From NCBI RefSeq assembly GCF_015350975.1, contig NZ_JADKRX010000005.1, positions 1 to 64,000 of the forward strand: 64,000 nucleotides of DNA, in the 5' to 3' direction. Below are positions 49,134-57,252 of the stretch, piece after piece. The stretch is from Curtobacterium sp. VKM Ac-1395 (lineage in GTDB: Bacteria; Actinomycetota; Actinomycetes; Actinomycetales; Microbacteriaceae). A model generated the notes under the pieces. That model had not been told where the DNA came from. It ran no database searches and saw only the letters and a program-made list of their open reading frames with translations. Position 1 is the first letter of the stretch. Every line of letters starts with the position of its first letter. A program made the translations under genes and the position numbers.

Positions 49134-49355
49134 TCAGTCGGCGGCGCGTTCCTCGCGGAGCGGCTCACGGCGGATGACGTGCCAGCCCTGTGGCACGCGC
49201 AGGCGGGCGGCGTGGCGGGCGCACAGGTCGTAGCCGTGCGGTTCGACGCGGGTGGAGAGCGGACCGATGACGACCATCGAGTCGCCGTAGTCGTACGTCA
49301 GGGTCGACGAGGCGCTCGCGCCACAGGCGACCTTGCTGCAGATCCGTACGTCCAT
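49134..49355 (-). CDS. DUF3499 family protein
   Basis: 73 residues. Cysteine pairs in [10 protein letters not shown] (C6, C11) and a [11 protein letters not shown] segment give a small metal-binding look; the strand [20 protein letters not shown] and the [10 protein letters not shown] ending match the DUF3499 family, which lies next to whiB2 and the metallopeptidase gene in many actinobacteria. A TAGGGT lies ten bases before the ATG. Function unknown. Confidence 0.85.
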   Translation of the reverse strand: MDVRICSKVACGASASSTLTYDYGDSMVVIGPLSTRVEPHGYDLCARHAARLRVPQGWHVIRREPLREERAAD

Positions 49356-49415
49356 CTCGTCGACGACCCTAACGGACGCCCCGACGGCGTCCGGTGCCGC
49401 GCGTACGATGTGGGG

Positions 49416-49856
49416 ATGCGCCGCAAGCCCCGACTCGTCACCCCGGTCGCCCGCGGTCGCGGGCGCTCCCGCCACGGCCGGGGCCACCGCTCCAGCGTCA
49501 CCGGTCCGGAGCTCGCGCCGGTCATCACCCGGGCCGAGGCCTTCGACCGGATCGTCGGTGACACCGCCCACTACCTGCTCGGGCTCTGGCCGGACGAGCT
49601 GCAGGGCGTCGTGTTCCAGGTCGCCGACATGCCGACCGAGCCCGGGCTGCCGGACGCGCTGCCGCGGTGGCGGGTCGAGCACGGCGAGCGGCGGGTGACC
49701 GTGTTCCGGATCCCCGTCGAGCGTGTCACGCACTCGCCCGAGAAGGACGACGTGGACCGGCGCATCGTCGTCGAGACCGCGGTGTTCCGTGCGGTCGCCG
49801 AGCTCCTCGACAAGGACCCGTGGGACCTGGCGCCGGACCGCTACCGCCACTGGTGA
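49416..49856 (+). CDS. Metallopeptidase-family protein without HExxH
   Basis: 146 residues. Basic N-terminus (RRKPRLVTPVARGRGRSRHG), then the domain beginning RSSVTGPELAPVITRAEAFD and ending VVETAVFRAVAELLDKDPWDL. This is the actinobacterial metallopeptidase/zincin-like family next to DUF3499. Where the wider family has an HExxH helix, this protein reads VVETAVFRAVAE, so zinc catalysis is doubtful. ATG six bases after TACGAT with no Shine-Dalgarno (leaderless pattern); divergent from DUF3499 across 60 bases. Confidence 0.75.
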   Translation: MRRKPRLVTPVARGRGRSRHGRGHRSSVTGPELAPVITRAEAFDRIVGDTAHYLLGLWPDELQGVVFQVADMPTEPGLPDALPRWRVEHGERRVTVFRIPVERVTHSPEKDDVDRRIVVETAVFRAVAELLDKDPWDLAPDRYRHW

Positions 49857-49914
49857 GGCGCCGCGCGCCTGCGCCTGCGCCTGCTCCCTCGATCTGCTGG
49901 AGACCCGCTCGGCC

Positions 49915-51309
49915 TCAGGGGTAGACGCGGACCGGGCTCGAGACCTCGGTCGCGGGGCGGAGCGGGAACCCCGCGAGGCCGTCGCCGCCGGCGTAGGTGA
50001 CGCCCGCGACGACCCGGTCGGCGCCGGTGATCACGAGCTGCTTCGCCGTCTGGACGCGCACGGTCGAGGTCGCCCCGGCCGCGACGTCGACGCGCTGCCG
50101 GTCGTCGCCCGACGCGATGGTCACCCGGGCGTCCTCGGTCGTCGGGTTCACCAGGTTGAGACGGACGCCGTCCCCGGGTGCGACCGCGGTGACGACGCGC
50201 TTGCCCAGCGGTGCCGCCGAGGCGAACCAGCCGAGGTCCGTGCCGCGCTCGGCCGTCGGCGTGGTCGACCGCGCACCGGCGACGACGGGCTGCGTGGAGC
50301 TGACCGTGACCGAGTACCGGCCGTCCTCGAAGTCGTCGAGTGCGACGTCGGTGACCACGCCCGGCTCGGCGGTGGTGTTCACCGTGGTGCCGCCGCCCGT
50401 CGCCGTCGTGATGCCGAGGGTGACGCGGGCCGCCCTGCTGCCGGGCACGAACAGCCGGACGACCGGTGCGGCGTCGGCGGTGTCGTCGCCGCGCTGGGCC
50501 TGCTGGATGTCGCGGAGGACGACGCCGGGGATGACCTGGGCCCGCGCCGGTCCCACGCCGCCGGAGACGATGTCGTACCCGCCGGGGGTGAGCGTCCGGA
50601 CCACGGTCTCCTGCATGTGGGCGACGATCTGACCGCCGGACGAGGTGACGTGGACGACCGTCGAGGCCTGGTCGGAGACGAAGCCCGACAGCGGCACGAC
50701 CTTCTGCGAGTTCGGCGCGACGACGATGCCGGTCGTGCCCGGAGCGCTCACGGTGCCGGTCGCGTCGAACACGGACAGGTCGACCGTGGCGTTGACGTCG
50801 GTCGGGTTGGAGAGCGTGATGAGGCTGGTGCGGCCGGTCTCGGTCGAGCCACCGACGAGCCAGGTCGACTGCGAGGGGTCGTCGCACGAGGCGGCACCGA
50901 TGCCGACCAGGTCACCGTTGGAGACGCTCTGGTAGCTCGACCCGGCGACCTGCGGGGTGGTCTCCGCCGCCGGCGCGGTGAGCAGCGTCGGGTTGCTGCT
51001 GCCCGTGGTCGAGGACTGCAGGTCGGTCCGGTCGACCGTGCTGCCCGTGGTGGCCGTCGCGATGCTGGCCGACCCGACCGGGGTGGCCGTCGTCGCGTCG
51101 TTGCCGGCGTCGTCGGAGAGCCGGAGGGCACTGCCCGCGCAGACGCGTTCGGCGTCGGCCGGGACGGGTGTCACCGTGCGGCCGGCGGGACGACCGGGCG
51201 TCTCCTGGGTGCCGAAGGTGTGCGCGGCGGCGATGGTGCCGGCGGCGACGACCACGGCGATCGCGGTGGCGGTCCCGCGGAGCACCCAGCGGCGAGCGGT
51301 GGTGGTCAT
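49915..51309 (-). CDS. DUF5719 family secreted/anchored protein
   Basis: 464 residues. One N-terminal helix (RWVLRGTATAIAVVVAAGTIA) anchors or exports it; the rest is Thr/Val/Ser-rich beta sequence with repeated LSNPTDVNATVDLSVFD / LVNPTTEDARVTIASGD units, the DUF5719 pattern of extracytoplasmic beta domains. ATG overlaps the stop of the giant glycosyltransferase (ATGA). It probably works on or with the glycan made by that enzyme; no catalytic motif was seen. Confidence 0.8.
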   Translation of the reverse strand: MTTTARRWVLRGTATAIAVVVAAGTIAAAHTFGTQETPGRPAGRTVTPVPADAERVCAGSALRLSDDAGNDATTATPVGSASIATATTGSTVDRTDLQSSTTGSSNPTLLTAPAAETTPQVAGSSYQSVSNGDLVGIGAASCDDPSQSTWLVGGSTETGRTSLITLSNPTDVNATVDLSVFDATGTVSAPGTTGIVVAPNSQKVVPLSGFVSDQASTVVHVTSSGGQIVAHMQETVVRTLTPGGYDIVSGGVGPARAQVIPGVVLRDIQQAQRGDDTADAAPVVRLFVPGSRAARVTLGITTATGGGTTVNTTAEPGVVTDVALDDFEDGRYSVTVSSTQPVVAGARSTTPTAERGTDLGWFASAAPLGKRVVTAVAPGDGVRLNLVNPTTEDARVTIASGDDRQRVDVAAGATSTVRVQTAKQLVITGADRVVAGVTYAGGDGLAGFPLRPATEVSSPVRVYP

Positions 51310-54158
51310 TCGTCGCGCTCCTCGTCGAAGGTGGTGGCGGGTTCGTCGGCCTCGAGGACGTTCGAGGTGGCCCGGCGTCGGCGCGGTGCGGTCGGCACGG
51401 CGAGGAGTGCCGCGGCGCCGAACACCACCCCGAGGACCACCAGGTAGAGCACGTGCGTGGTCCTCGCCGCGGCGGACCCGGTGCTCGGACGGTCGACGTC
51501 GCCCTCGTAGTGGAAGAGCTGGCCGCTCGTCGTCTCGCCGATGCTCGTGAAGAGCGCGTTCTGCCCGATGGCCCCGGCGGCGCGGTCGTGGACCTGCTGC
51601 GCGAGGTCGTCGTCCGGTGCGTCGTCGAGCAGCACGAAGCTGACGCCGAGCTCCTCGAGCGCCGGACGCGGGTCGTAGCCGCTGCGGCTCGCCAGGTTGC
51701 CGGCGAGGGTGGCCAGCCGCGACCCGGAGGACGACAGCGACAGCGCCGTTGCGTCGAGCGTGGTCTGGTCGTCGAGCGTCGAGCCCTGCCCGCGCTCGAG
51801 CGACACCGCGAGCGAGCCGTTCGTCTGCGGTTCGACGACGAGCGTGCCGACGTCCGGGTTCGCCTGTGCCTCGGCGTTGACGTATGCGCTGAGCACCCGG
51901 CCCGTGGTCGGCTGGATGACCGCGTTGCCGAGGTAGAACGCGGCGAACGCGGGCGCCACGGCCGCACCGGCGAACACCGCGGCGACGATCCCGACGACCG
52001 GGGCCCGGCGTGGCAGCGTGTCGATGCCGATCGAGACGGCGACGACGAGCGCGAGCCAGTAGACCGTCAGACCGCTGCCCGGCCAGACGATGGTGGTCGT
52101 GGCCCCGACGCCGGTGACCGCGACGTGGGTGGCGGCGAAGGCCGTGGCGAACCCGAGCAGGGCGGTGATGAGCGCCACGCCCGCGACGTGCCAGCGGTGC
52201 CCGAGGAGGGCGCCGATGGCGGTCACGGCGACGGGGAGCGCGAGGACGGCGAGGGCGATGGGCAGCGCAGCGACGACGGCGGACAGCGGCGAGGTCACCG
52301 GCAGCCACCCGTTCCAGTCGGGCAGGGGCTGCCCGATCGCGAGCTGCAGGGCCGAGGGCGCGCGGGTCGCCGAGGGCACACCCGGGTCGGCGAAGACGCC
52401 GAGCACGTTGCCGCGGGCGATCTGCGTCAGCACGAGCGGCAGGAAGAGCACCGCGGCGGGGACCGGGATGAACACCCGTCGGTGCGCGTGCCGCCACCCG
52501 CTGACGAGCGACACGAGCCACCCGATGAGCAGGACCGGCAGGAGTGACGGTGCCGAGGCGGCGACCCCGGCGAAGAGCAGCGCGGCGCCGGCGGCCGAGG
52601 CCCAGGAGCGGTGCGCCTCGAGCACGGTGAGGAACAGCCAGGGCAGCAGCACGTGCGCGATGACCCCGCCGAGGTGGCCCGTGGTGACGGCGCCGACGAG
52701 TGCCGGGGCGATCGTGTACAGCGCCGCGCCGATCACCGGCACCCAGGTACGGGTCGTGAGCTTGCGGACGACGAACCACGCACCGAGGGCGGACACCGGG
52801 AACGCCAGCAGCATCACCAGCACGACGGCGGTCGACGGCGACCAGGCCACGATCGACCCGAGCACGGCGAGCACGGCGGCGAACGGGTCGCTCGGGCCGG
52901 TGGACCCGGTCCCGAGGGTGTGCCAGCCGTACCCGACGTTCTGCCAGAGCTTCGCGACCGAGGTGGACAGCGGCAGGAGCCCCCCACCGGTCAACGCCGG
53001 CGAGCCGAGCAGCGGGAAGAGGGTGACGACGCTGAGGAGCGCCGCGGCCAGGACGACCCAGATGCCGCCGTCGCCGAGGAACGAGGCCCGGGCGACCGGA
53101 GCGTCCTCGACGCGGGCGAGCTCGACGTCGCGGGACGTCGTCCGCCGTTCGTGGACCCGGCGCCAGCTGACGCGCAGGGGTTCGACGGCGGCCCACCCGA
53201 GCTTCTTCGTGCGCGCCAGGGACTTCCGGGCCTTCGACACCCCACCACCGAAGGCCACGGCGAACGCGGCGGAGAGCTCCCCCGACACGGCAGCCGGGTG
53301 CTTCGCGACGAGGTGGCCGATCGCCCGCCCGACCGCGAACGGCACGAGGGTCAACCAGTGGATCCAGAGCACCCCGAGGGGCGCGTAGGTCATGCGGCGG
53401 TGCAGCTGGGCCTGCCGGTGCATCCGCACGCGGCGGCCCTCGGACACACGCTTGCGGCCGAACTCCTCGATCGGTCCGGCACTCGTCGCCCGCGCCTCGG
53501 GCACGACGGCGACGCGGTACCCGGCGAGGCGGACGCGCACGCAGAAGTCGAGCGCGGCGTCGACGTCGGGCAGCGCCGGGTCGAACCCGCCGAGCGTCAC
53601 CCAGACCGAGCGACGCACGAGCATCCCGCCCGCGGCGACCGCCATCACGTCGGTGTTGCGGTCGTGCTGGCCCTGGTCCAGCTCGTCCTGCACGAGGACG
53701 AGGGACCGGCCGAACCGGGTCATGCTCTCGCCGAGGTCGCGGATGCGCGAGGCGTCGCGCGGGTCGACGAGCTTCGGGCCGGCGACCGCCACGGACGGGG
53801 CGATCTCCACCGCCGCGAGCATCTCGGCGAGTGCCGTCGGCGTGGGGGCGTTGTCGTGCCCGATGAGCCACAGCCACTCGTCGACGGCCTCGTCGGACTC
53901 GGGACGCGGCGCGGCCTTCTCGGCGACGGCGACCGCATCGCCGAACGAGCGACCGGCGGGGATCCGCGTCAGCTGGGCGGAACCGCCGAACTCGAGCTGC
54001 GCGGTCGAGCCGTCCGTCGAGCCGACGTCGACGACCACCAGGTTCTCCGGGTGCCGGGTCTGTCCGGCGAGGGCGTCCAGCGTCCGGTCGAGGTGGTCCG
54101 CCCCGTTGGCGACGACCAGGACGGCGGTGACACGGGGCTGAGCGGAACTGGGCTGCAT
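51306..54158 (-). CDS. Large glycosyltransferase (GT2 domain plus polytopic membrane half)
   Basis: 950 residues. N-terminal GT2 domain (1 to about 290): VTAVLVVANGADHLDRTLDAL, DVGSTDGS (DxD-like), and AAGGMLVRRSVWVTLGGFD; then from about 355 some 12-14 hydrophobic helices with extracytoplasmic loops, ending in a short basic tail. The architecture suggests a membrane enzyme that makes and moves, or modifies, a cell-envelope glycan. It keeps its place beside whiB2 and DUF5719 as in related genomes. A TAGAGT lies ten bases before the ATG. The exact sugar is unknown. Confidence 0.85.
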   Translation of the reverse strand: MQPSSAQPRVTAVLVVANGADHLDRTLDALAGQTRHPENLVVVDVGSTDGSTAQLEFGGSAQLTRIPAGRSFGDAVAVAEKAAPRPESDEAVDEWLWLIGHDNAPTPTALAEMLAAVEIAPSVAVAGPKLVDPRDASRIRDLGESMTRFGRSLVLVQDELDQGQHDRNTDVMAVAAGGMLVRRSVWVTLGGFDPALPDVDAALDFCVRVRLAGYRVAVVPEARATSAGPIEEFGRKRVSEGRRVRMHRQAQLHRRMTYAPLGVLWIHWLTLVPFAVGRAIGHLVAKHPAAVSGELSAAFAVAFGGGVSKARKSLARTKKLGWAAVEPLRVSWRRVHERRTTSRDVELARVEDAPVARASFLGDGGIWVVLAAALLSVVTLFPLLGSPALTGGGLLPLSTSVAKLWQNVGYGWHTLGTGSTGPSDPFAAVLAVLGSIVAWSPSTAVVLVMLLAFPVSALGAWFVVRKLTTRTWVPVIGAALYTIAPALVGAVTTGHLGGVIAHVLLPWLFLTVLEAHRSWASAAGAALLFAGVAASAPSLLPVLLIGWLVSLVSGWRHAHRRVFIPVPAAVLFLPLVLTQIARGNVLGVFADPGVPSATRAPSALQLAIGQPLPDWNGWLPVTSPLSAVVAALPIALAVLALPVAVTAIGALLGHRWHVAGVALITALLGFATAFAATHVAVTGVGATTTIVWPGSGLTVYWLALVVAVSIGIDTLPRRAPVVGIVAAVFAGAAVAPAFAAFYLGNAVIQPTTGRVLSAYVNAEAQANPDVGTLVVEPQTNGSLAVSLERGQGSTLDDQTTLDATALSLSSSGSRLATLAGNLASRSGYDPRPALEELGVSFVLLDDAPDDDLAQQVHDRAAGAIGQNALFTSIGETTSGQLFHYEGDVDRPSTGSAAARTTHVLYLVVLGVVFGAAALLAVPTAPRRRRATSNVLEADEPATTFDEERDE

Positions 54159-54265
54159 GACGGGCGACACTCTACGGACTGGAGGCACGGCTGCGGACCG
54201 GTGGGTCGGCGCGCCGTGAACCTGTGGAGACGATCAACGCGCGGTGCGGGACGGACGCGATCCGG

Positions 54266-54287
54266 GCCTCCAGATCGGACCGGAGGC
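54266..54287 (-). terminator. Hairpin behind whiB2
   Basis: GCCTCC and GGAGGC pair around ten bases; outside them CG/CG pairs add to the stem after one unpaired base. 15 bases beyond the whiB2 stop. Confidence 0.5.
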
Positions 54288-54301
54288 GCGGTGGCGGGTC
54301 G

Positions 54302-54625
54302 CTACGCGCGCTTCCGGAGCTTGCGGCGCTCGCGCTCGGAGAGGCCACCCCAGATGCCGAAGCGCTCGTCGTTCTCGAGGGCGTACTCGAGGCACTGCGA
54401 CCGGACCTCGCACGTGGTGCAGATCTTCTTTGCCTCGCGCGTGGAGCCGCCCTTCTCCGGGAAGAAGGCCTCGGGGTCCGTCTGTGCGCAGAGCGAGTCC
54501 GCCTGCCAGGCGAGCGGGTTCTCCTCGTCGTCGGTCTCCGGACGCCGGACGCCGGGGACGCCGAGCGCCACGGGGTCGACGTGCCAGTCTTCCGGAACTC
54601 CGGCGTGGAAGTCGGAACCGCTCAC
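54302..54625 (-). CDS. whiB2: WhiB-family iron-sulfur regulator, WhiB2 type
   Basis: 107 residues. An acidic N-terminal extension of 40 residues, then ligands C46, C69, C72 and C78 (C-x22-C-x2-C-x5-C), GIWGG at 90-94 and a basic ERRKLRKRA tail. The extension and the position next to the giant glycosyltransferase fit WhiB2/WhmD, a septation regulator. The second of two in-frame GTGs is chosen: AAGG lies about ten bases upstream of it, while the first GTG sits on top of that site. Confidence 0.92.
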   Translation of the reverse strand: MSGSDFHAGVPEDWHVDPVALGVPGVRRPETDDEENPLAWQADSLCAQTDPEAFFPEKGGSTREAKKICTTCEVRSQCLEYALENDERFGIWGGLSERERRKLRKRA

Positions 54626-54669
54626 CCTGATCACCCCTTGGTTCGTCTCGCTGTCGGTCGTTGCCTGTA

Positions 54670-54698
54670 ATTACAGCGGTGTGATTCGCCTGAGTCAA
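54670..54698 (-). promoter_or_regulatory. whiB2 promoter (TTGACT-N17-TGTAAT)
   Basis: On the minus strand, TTGACT (54693-54698) and TGTAAT (54670-54675) are 17 bases apart; this is the best sigma-70-type match in the window and lies in an A/T-rich island. It gives a leader of about 40 bases. Outside it and dyad copy 4, the gap 54626-54916 holds nothing further that I can support. Confidence 0.7.
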
Positions 54699-54823
54699 GT
54701 CGCGGATCATAAGAGGCACCGAGCGTTCCGGCGTGTCATGTCCCCCATTCGGGCGTGTCGCACCCGTTCTGTCGGCGTCTCGGGGGACACGACGGGAGCG
54801 GCACGCACAGCGCGGGACGCGAG

Positions 54824-54883
54824 ACACCGGTGTTCAGCGTCCGCGCCGCGGGAAGACGCGGCGCGGCGCACGAACACCGGTGT
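54824..54883. repeat. Dispersed 60-bp dyad element, copy 4
   Basis: ACACCGGTGT at 54824-54833 and 54874-54883, again 50 bp apart. Centre CCGCGCCGCG, GGAAGA loop, CGCGGCGCGG: ten perfect pairs, with seven bases on either side, so the element is exactly symmetric. 34 bases beyond the galE stop. Confidence 0.9.
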
Positions 54884-54916
54884 CGTGCGGCTCACCAAGC
54901 GCGGCGCGCCCGGGCG

Positions 54917-55879
54917 TCAGCCGACGCGGCGGCGGGCCTCCCAGGCGCTGGAAACCATCTCGTCGAGGGTGTGGCGCATCGCCCAGTCGAGGTCGCGCGC
55001 GGCGGCCTCGCCCGTGGCGACGATGCGGTCCGGGTCGCCCGGGCGACGCGGGGCGATCTCCGGCTCGAACGGGATGCCGGTGCCGCGGGCCATGGCGTCC
55101 ATGATCTGCCGGACGCTGACGCCGTCGCCGCTGCCGAGGTTGTAGGCGCGGTCGAGGGGCTCCCCCGCCTCGAGCTTCGCCGCGGCGATCGCGTGCGAGT
55201 GTGCCAGGTCGGCCACGTGCACGTAGTCGCGGACGCAGGTGCCGTCGGGCGTGGCGTAGTCGTCGCCGTTGATCCGCGGGGTGCGACCGGCGAGCAGCGC
55301 GTCGAACACGAGCGGGAAGAGGTTGTGCGGGCTGGCGTCGTACAGGTCGGGCACGCCGGAGCCGACGACGTTGAAGTACCGCAGGGACGTCGTGGTGAAG
55401 CCGCGCGCGACCTCCATGTCCTTCAGCAGCCACTCGCCGATGAGCTTCGACTCGCCGTAGGGCGACTCCGGGTTCTTCGGGGTGGACTCGACGACCGTCT
55501 CGACGTCGGGCGTGCCGTAGACCGCGGCGCTCGAGGAGAACACGACCTTGTCGACGTCGGCGTCCGCCATCGCGCGGAGGAGCGTCGCCATGCCGGTGAC
55601 GTTCTGCTCGTAGGTGTGCAGCGGACGCTCGACGGAGACGCCGGCGTACTTGAACCCCGCGACGTGCACGACGCCCGTGACGCCGTGCTCCCGGATCGTG
55701 CGTGCGACCAGGTCGCCGTCGAGGATCGTGCCCTCGACGAAGGGGACGTCGTCGGGGACGAACGAGCGGAAGCCGCTCGAGAGGTCGTCCAGCGCGACGG
55801 TGTCGATGTCCGCCGCGCGGAGCGCCCGGACGACGTGGGATCCGATGTACCCGGCACCGCCGGTGACCAGCCAACTCAT
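54917..55879 (-). CDS. galE: UDP-glucose 4-epimerase
   Basis: 320 residues. NAD-binding TGGAGYIGSHVVRAL at the start, SSSAAVYGTPD near 121 and the catalytic tyrosine/lysine in ESPYGESKLIGEW near 145; extended SDR fold. Supplies UDP-galactose for surface glycans. ATG lies seven bases after TAGCGT with no Shine-Dalgarno (leaderless pattern); a GTG three codons earlier is in the spacer. Near manA, fitting the polysaccharide genes to its right. Confidence 0.93.
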   Translation of the reverse strand: MSWLVTGGAGYIGSHVVRALRAADIDTVALDDLSSGFRSFVPDDVPFVEGTILDGDLVARTIREHGVTGVVHVAGFKYAGVSVERPLHTYEQNVTGMATLLRAMADADVDKVVFSSSAAVYGTPDVETVVESTPKNPESPYGESKLIGEWLLKDMEVARGFTTTSLRYFNVVGSGVPDLYDASPHNLFPLVFDALLAGRTPRINGDDYATPDGTCVRDYVHVADLAHSHAIAAAKLEAGEPLDRAYNLGSGDGVSVRQIMDAMARGTGIPFEPEIAPRRPGDPDRIVATGEAAARDLDWAMRHTLDEMVSSAWEARRRVG

Positions 55880-55984
55880 GGTCGCCACGCTAGCGGACGC
55901 GGCACCGCCGACCGCCGCGGAGCACCGCGCACCCGCTGCGCGAAGCCGCAGAAGCGCCCGCAGCCCCGGCCGCCGCCCGAGCCG

Positions 55985-57187
55985 CTACGCCCCCGTCGCG
56001 ATGAAGACCGTCGAGGTCACGCCGTCCGACGAGTCGGCCTCGACGGTGACGTCGCCCTCGTCCGGGGTGACGAAGCACGACTCGCCCCGGCGGAGCAGCG
56101 TCGCCGAGGTCGCCCCGACCAGCGTGACGACGCCCTCGGTGCAGATCGCGATCGAGGGCCCGGACAGCGGTGCGACGCCGCCCGTGCTCAGCCCGACCGG
56201 CCGCCCGTCGCCGGTGACGCGCACGAGCGCGAAGCCCACGCCGGCCGGGGCGAAGCGGTCGACGCCGGGCGCGATCTCCTCGGGTTCGAGGAGCGGCGCC
56301 GGGTACGCGGTGAAGTCGAGCACGCGCAGCAGCTCCGGCACGTCGACGTGCTTGGGCGTGAGACCGCCGCGCAGCACGTTGTCGGACGGCGCCATCAGCT
56401 CGATGCCGAGGCCGTCGAGGTAGGCGTGGATGTTGCCGGCGGGCAGGTACATCGCCTGGCCGCGGCTGAGCGTCACGCGGTGCATGAGGAGCGACACGAC
56501 GACGCCGGGGTCCCCCGGGTACGACTCGGCGAGCGCCGCGGCGGTCGCGATGTTGGCGGAGGGGTCCTGGACGTCGGGTGCCAGGTGCCCGACCGCGTCG
56601 ACGACCGCGAGCGCGGACCCGTCGGCGTCCTCGAGCCACCGGACGGTGTCCTCGAGCCCCTGGTGCAGGTGCGCGACGAGCGGGCCGAGGCGGCCGCTGC
56701 CCCCGTCGAGCGTCTCGACGTCGGCGAGCGTGGACTCGACGGGCCGGAAGCCGCTGAGGGCCTCGAACCTTTCGCTGAGCGCCACGACGAGCTCGGGCTT
56801 CGGGTACGGGTCCTTGTAGTTGCGGGCGGGGTCGTCGAGCGCGACACCGGCGGCGTCCTCGCGCTCGAAGCCGTCGCGGGCCTGTTCCGGTGTCGGGTGG
56901 GCCTGCAGTGACAGGGGTGCGGCGGCGGCGAGCACCTTGAGCAGGAACGGCAGGCCGGTGCGGTCCCCGCCGAGGGCGACCTGCGGTTCGGCGGCGATCC
57001 AGTCGAGCACGGTGTCCGCGCCGCCGACCATCGCGGGGTTCACGACCACGCTGGGGCTGCCCGGGTGCGCGCCGAGCCAGAGCTCCGCCTGCGGGGCGCC
57101 GGTGACGGTGCGGCCGAGGAGCTCGGGGATGGCGGAGACGGAGCCCCACGCGTAGTCGCGCGGGGTGTTGGTGATGCCGAGGAACAT
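55985..57187 (-). CDS. manA: Mannose-6-phosphate isomerase (type I, zinc)
   Basis: 400 residues. Start GITNTPRDYAWGS, the zinc site with SLQAHPTPEQARDGF and the downstream EIxxxH-type ligands in YLPAGNIHAYLDGLGIELM near 250. Links fructose 6-phosphate to mannose 6-phosphate for GDP-mannose. ATG six bases after TACGCT with no Shine-Dalgarno (leaderless pattern). Only 65 bases separate it from the divergent acyltransferase gene, and both promoters fit there. Confidence 0.92.
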   Translation of the reverse strand: MFLGITNTPRDYAWGSVSAIPELLGRTVTGAPQAELWLGAHPGSPSVVVNPAMVGGADTVLDWIAAEPQVALGGDRTGLPFLLKVLAAAAPLSLQAHPTPEQARDGFEREDAAGVALDDPARNYKDPYPKPELVVALSERFEALSGFRPVESTLADVETLDGGSGRLGPLVAHLHQGLEDTVRWLEDADGSALAVVDAVGHLAPDVQDPSANIATAAALAESYPGDPGVVVSLLMHRVTLSRGQAMYLPAGNIHAYLDGLGIELMAPSDNVLRGGLTPKHVDVPELLRVLDFTAYPAPLLEPEEIAPGVDRFAPAGVGFALVRVTGDGRPVGLSTGGVAPLSGPSIAICTEGVVTLVGATSATLLRRGESCFVTPDEGDVTVEADSSDGVTSTVFIATGA

Positions 57188-57252
57188 GTGCCGAGCGTAT
57201 CGGCAGCCGGTGTCGTCGCCGTGGACGATCCGCGATACATAGACTCTCCGCG

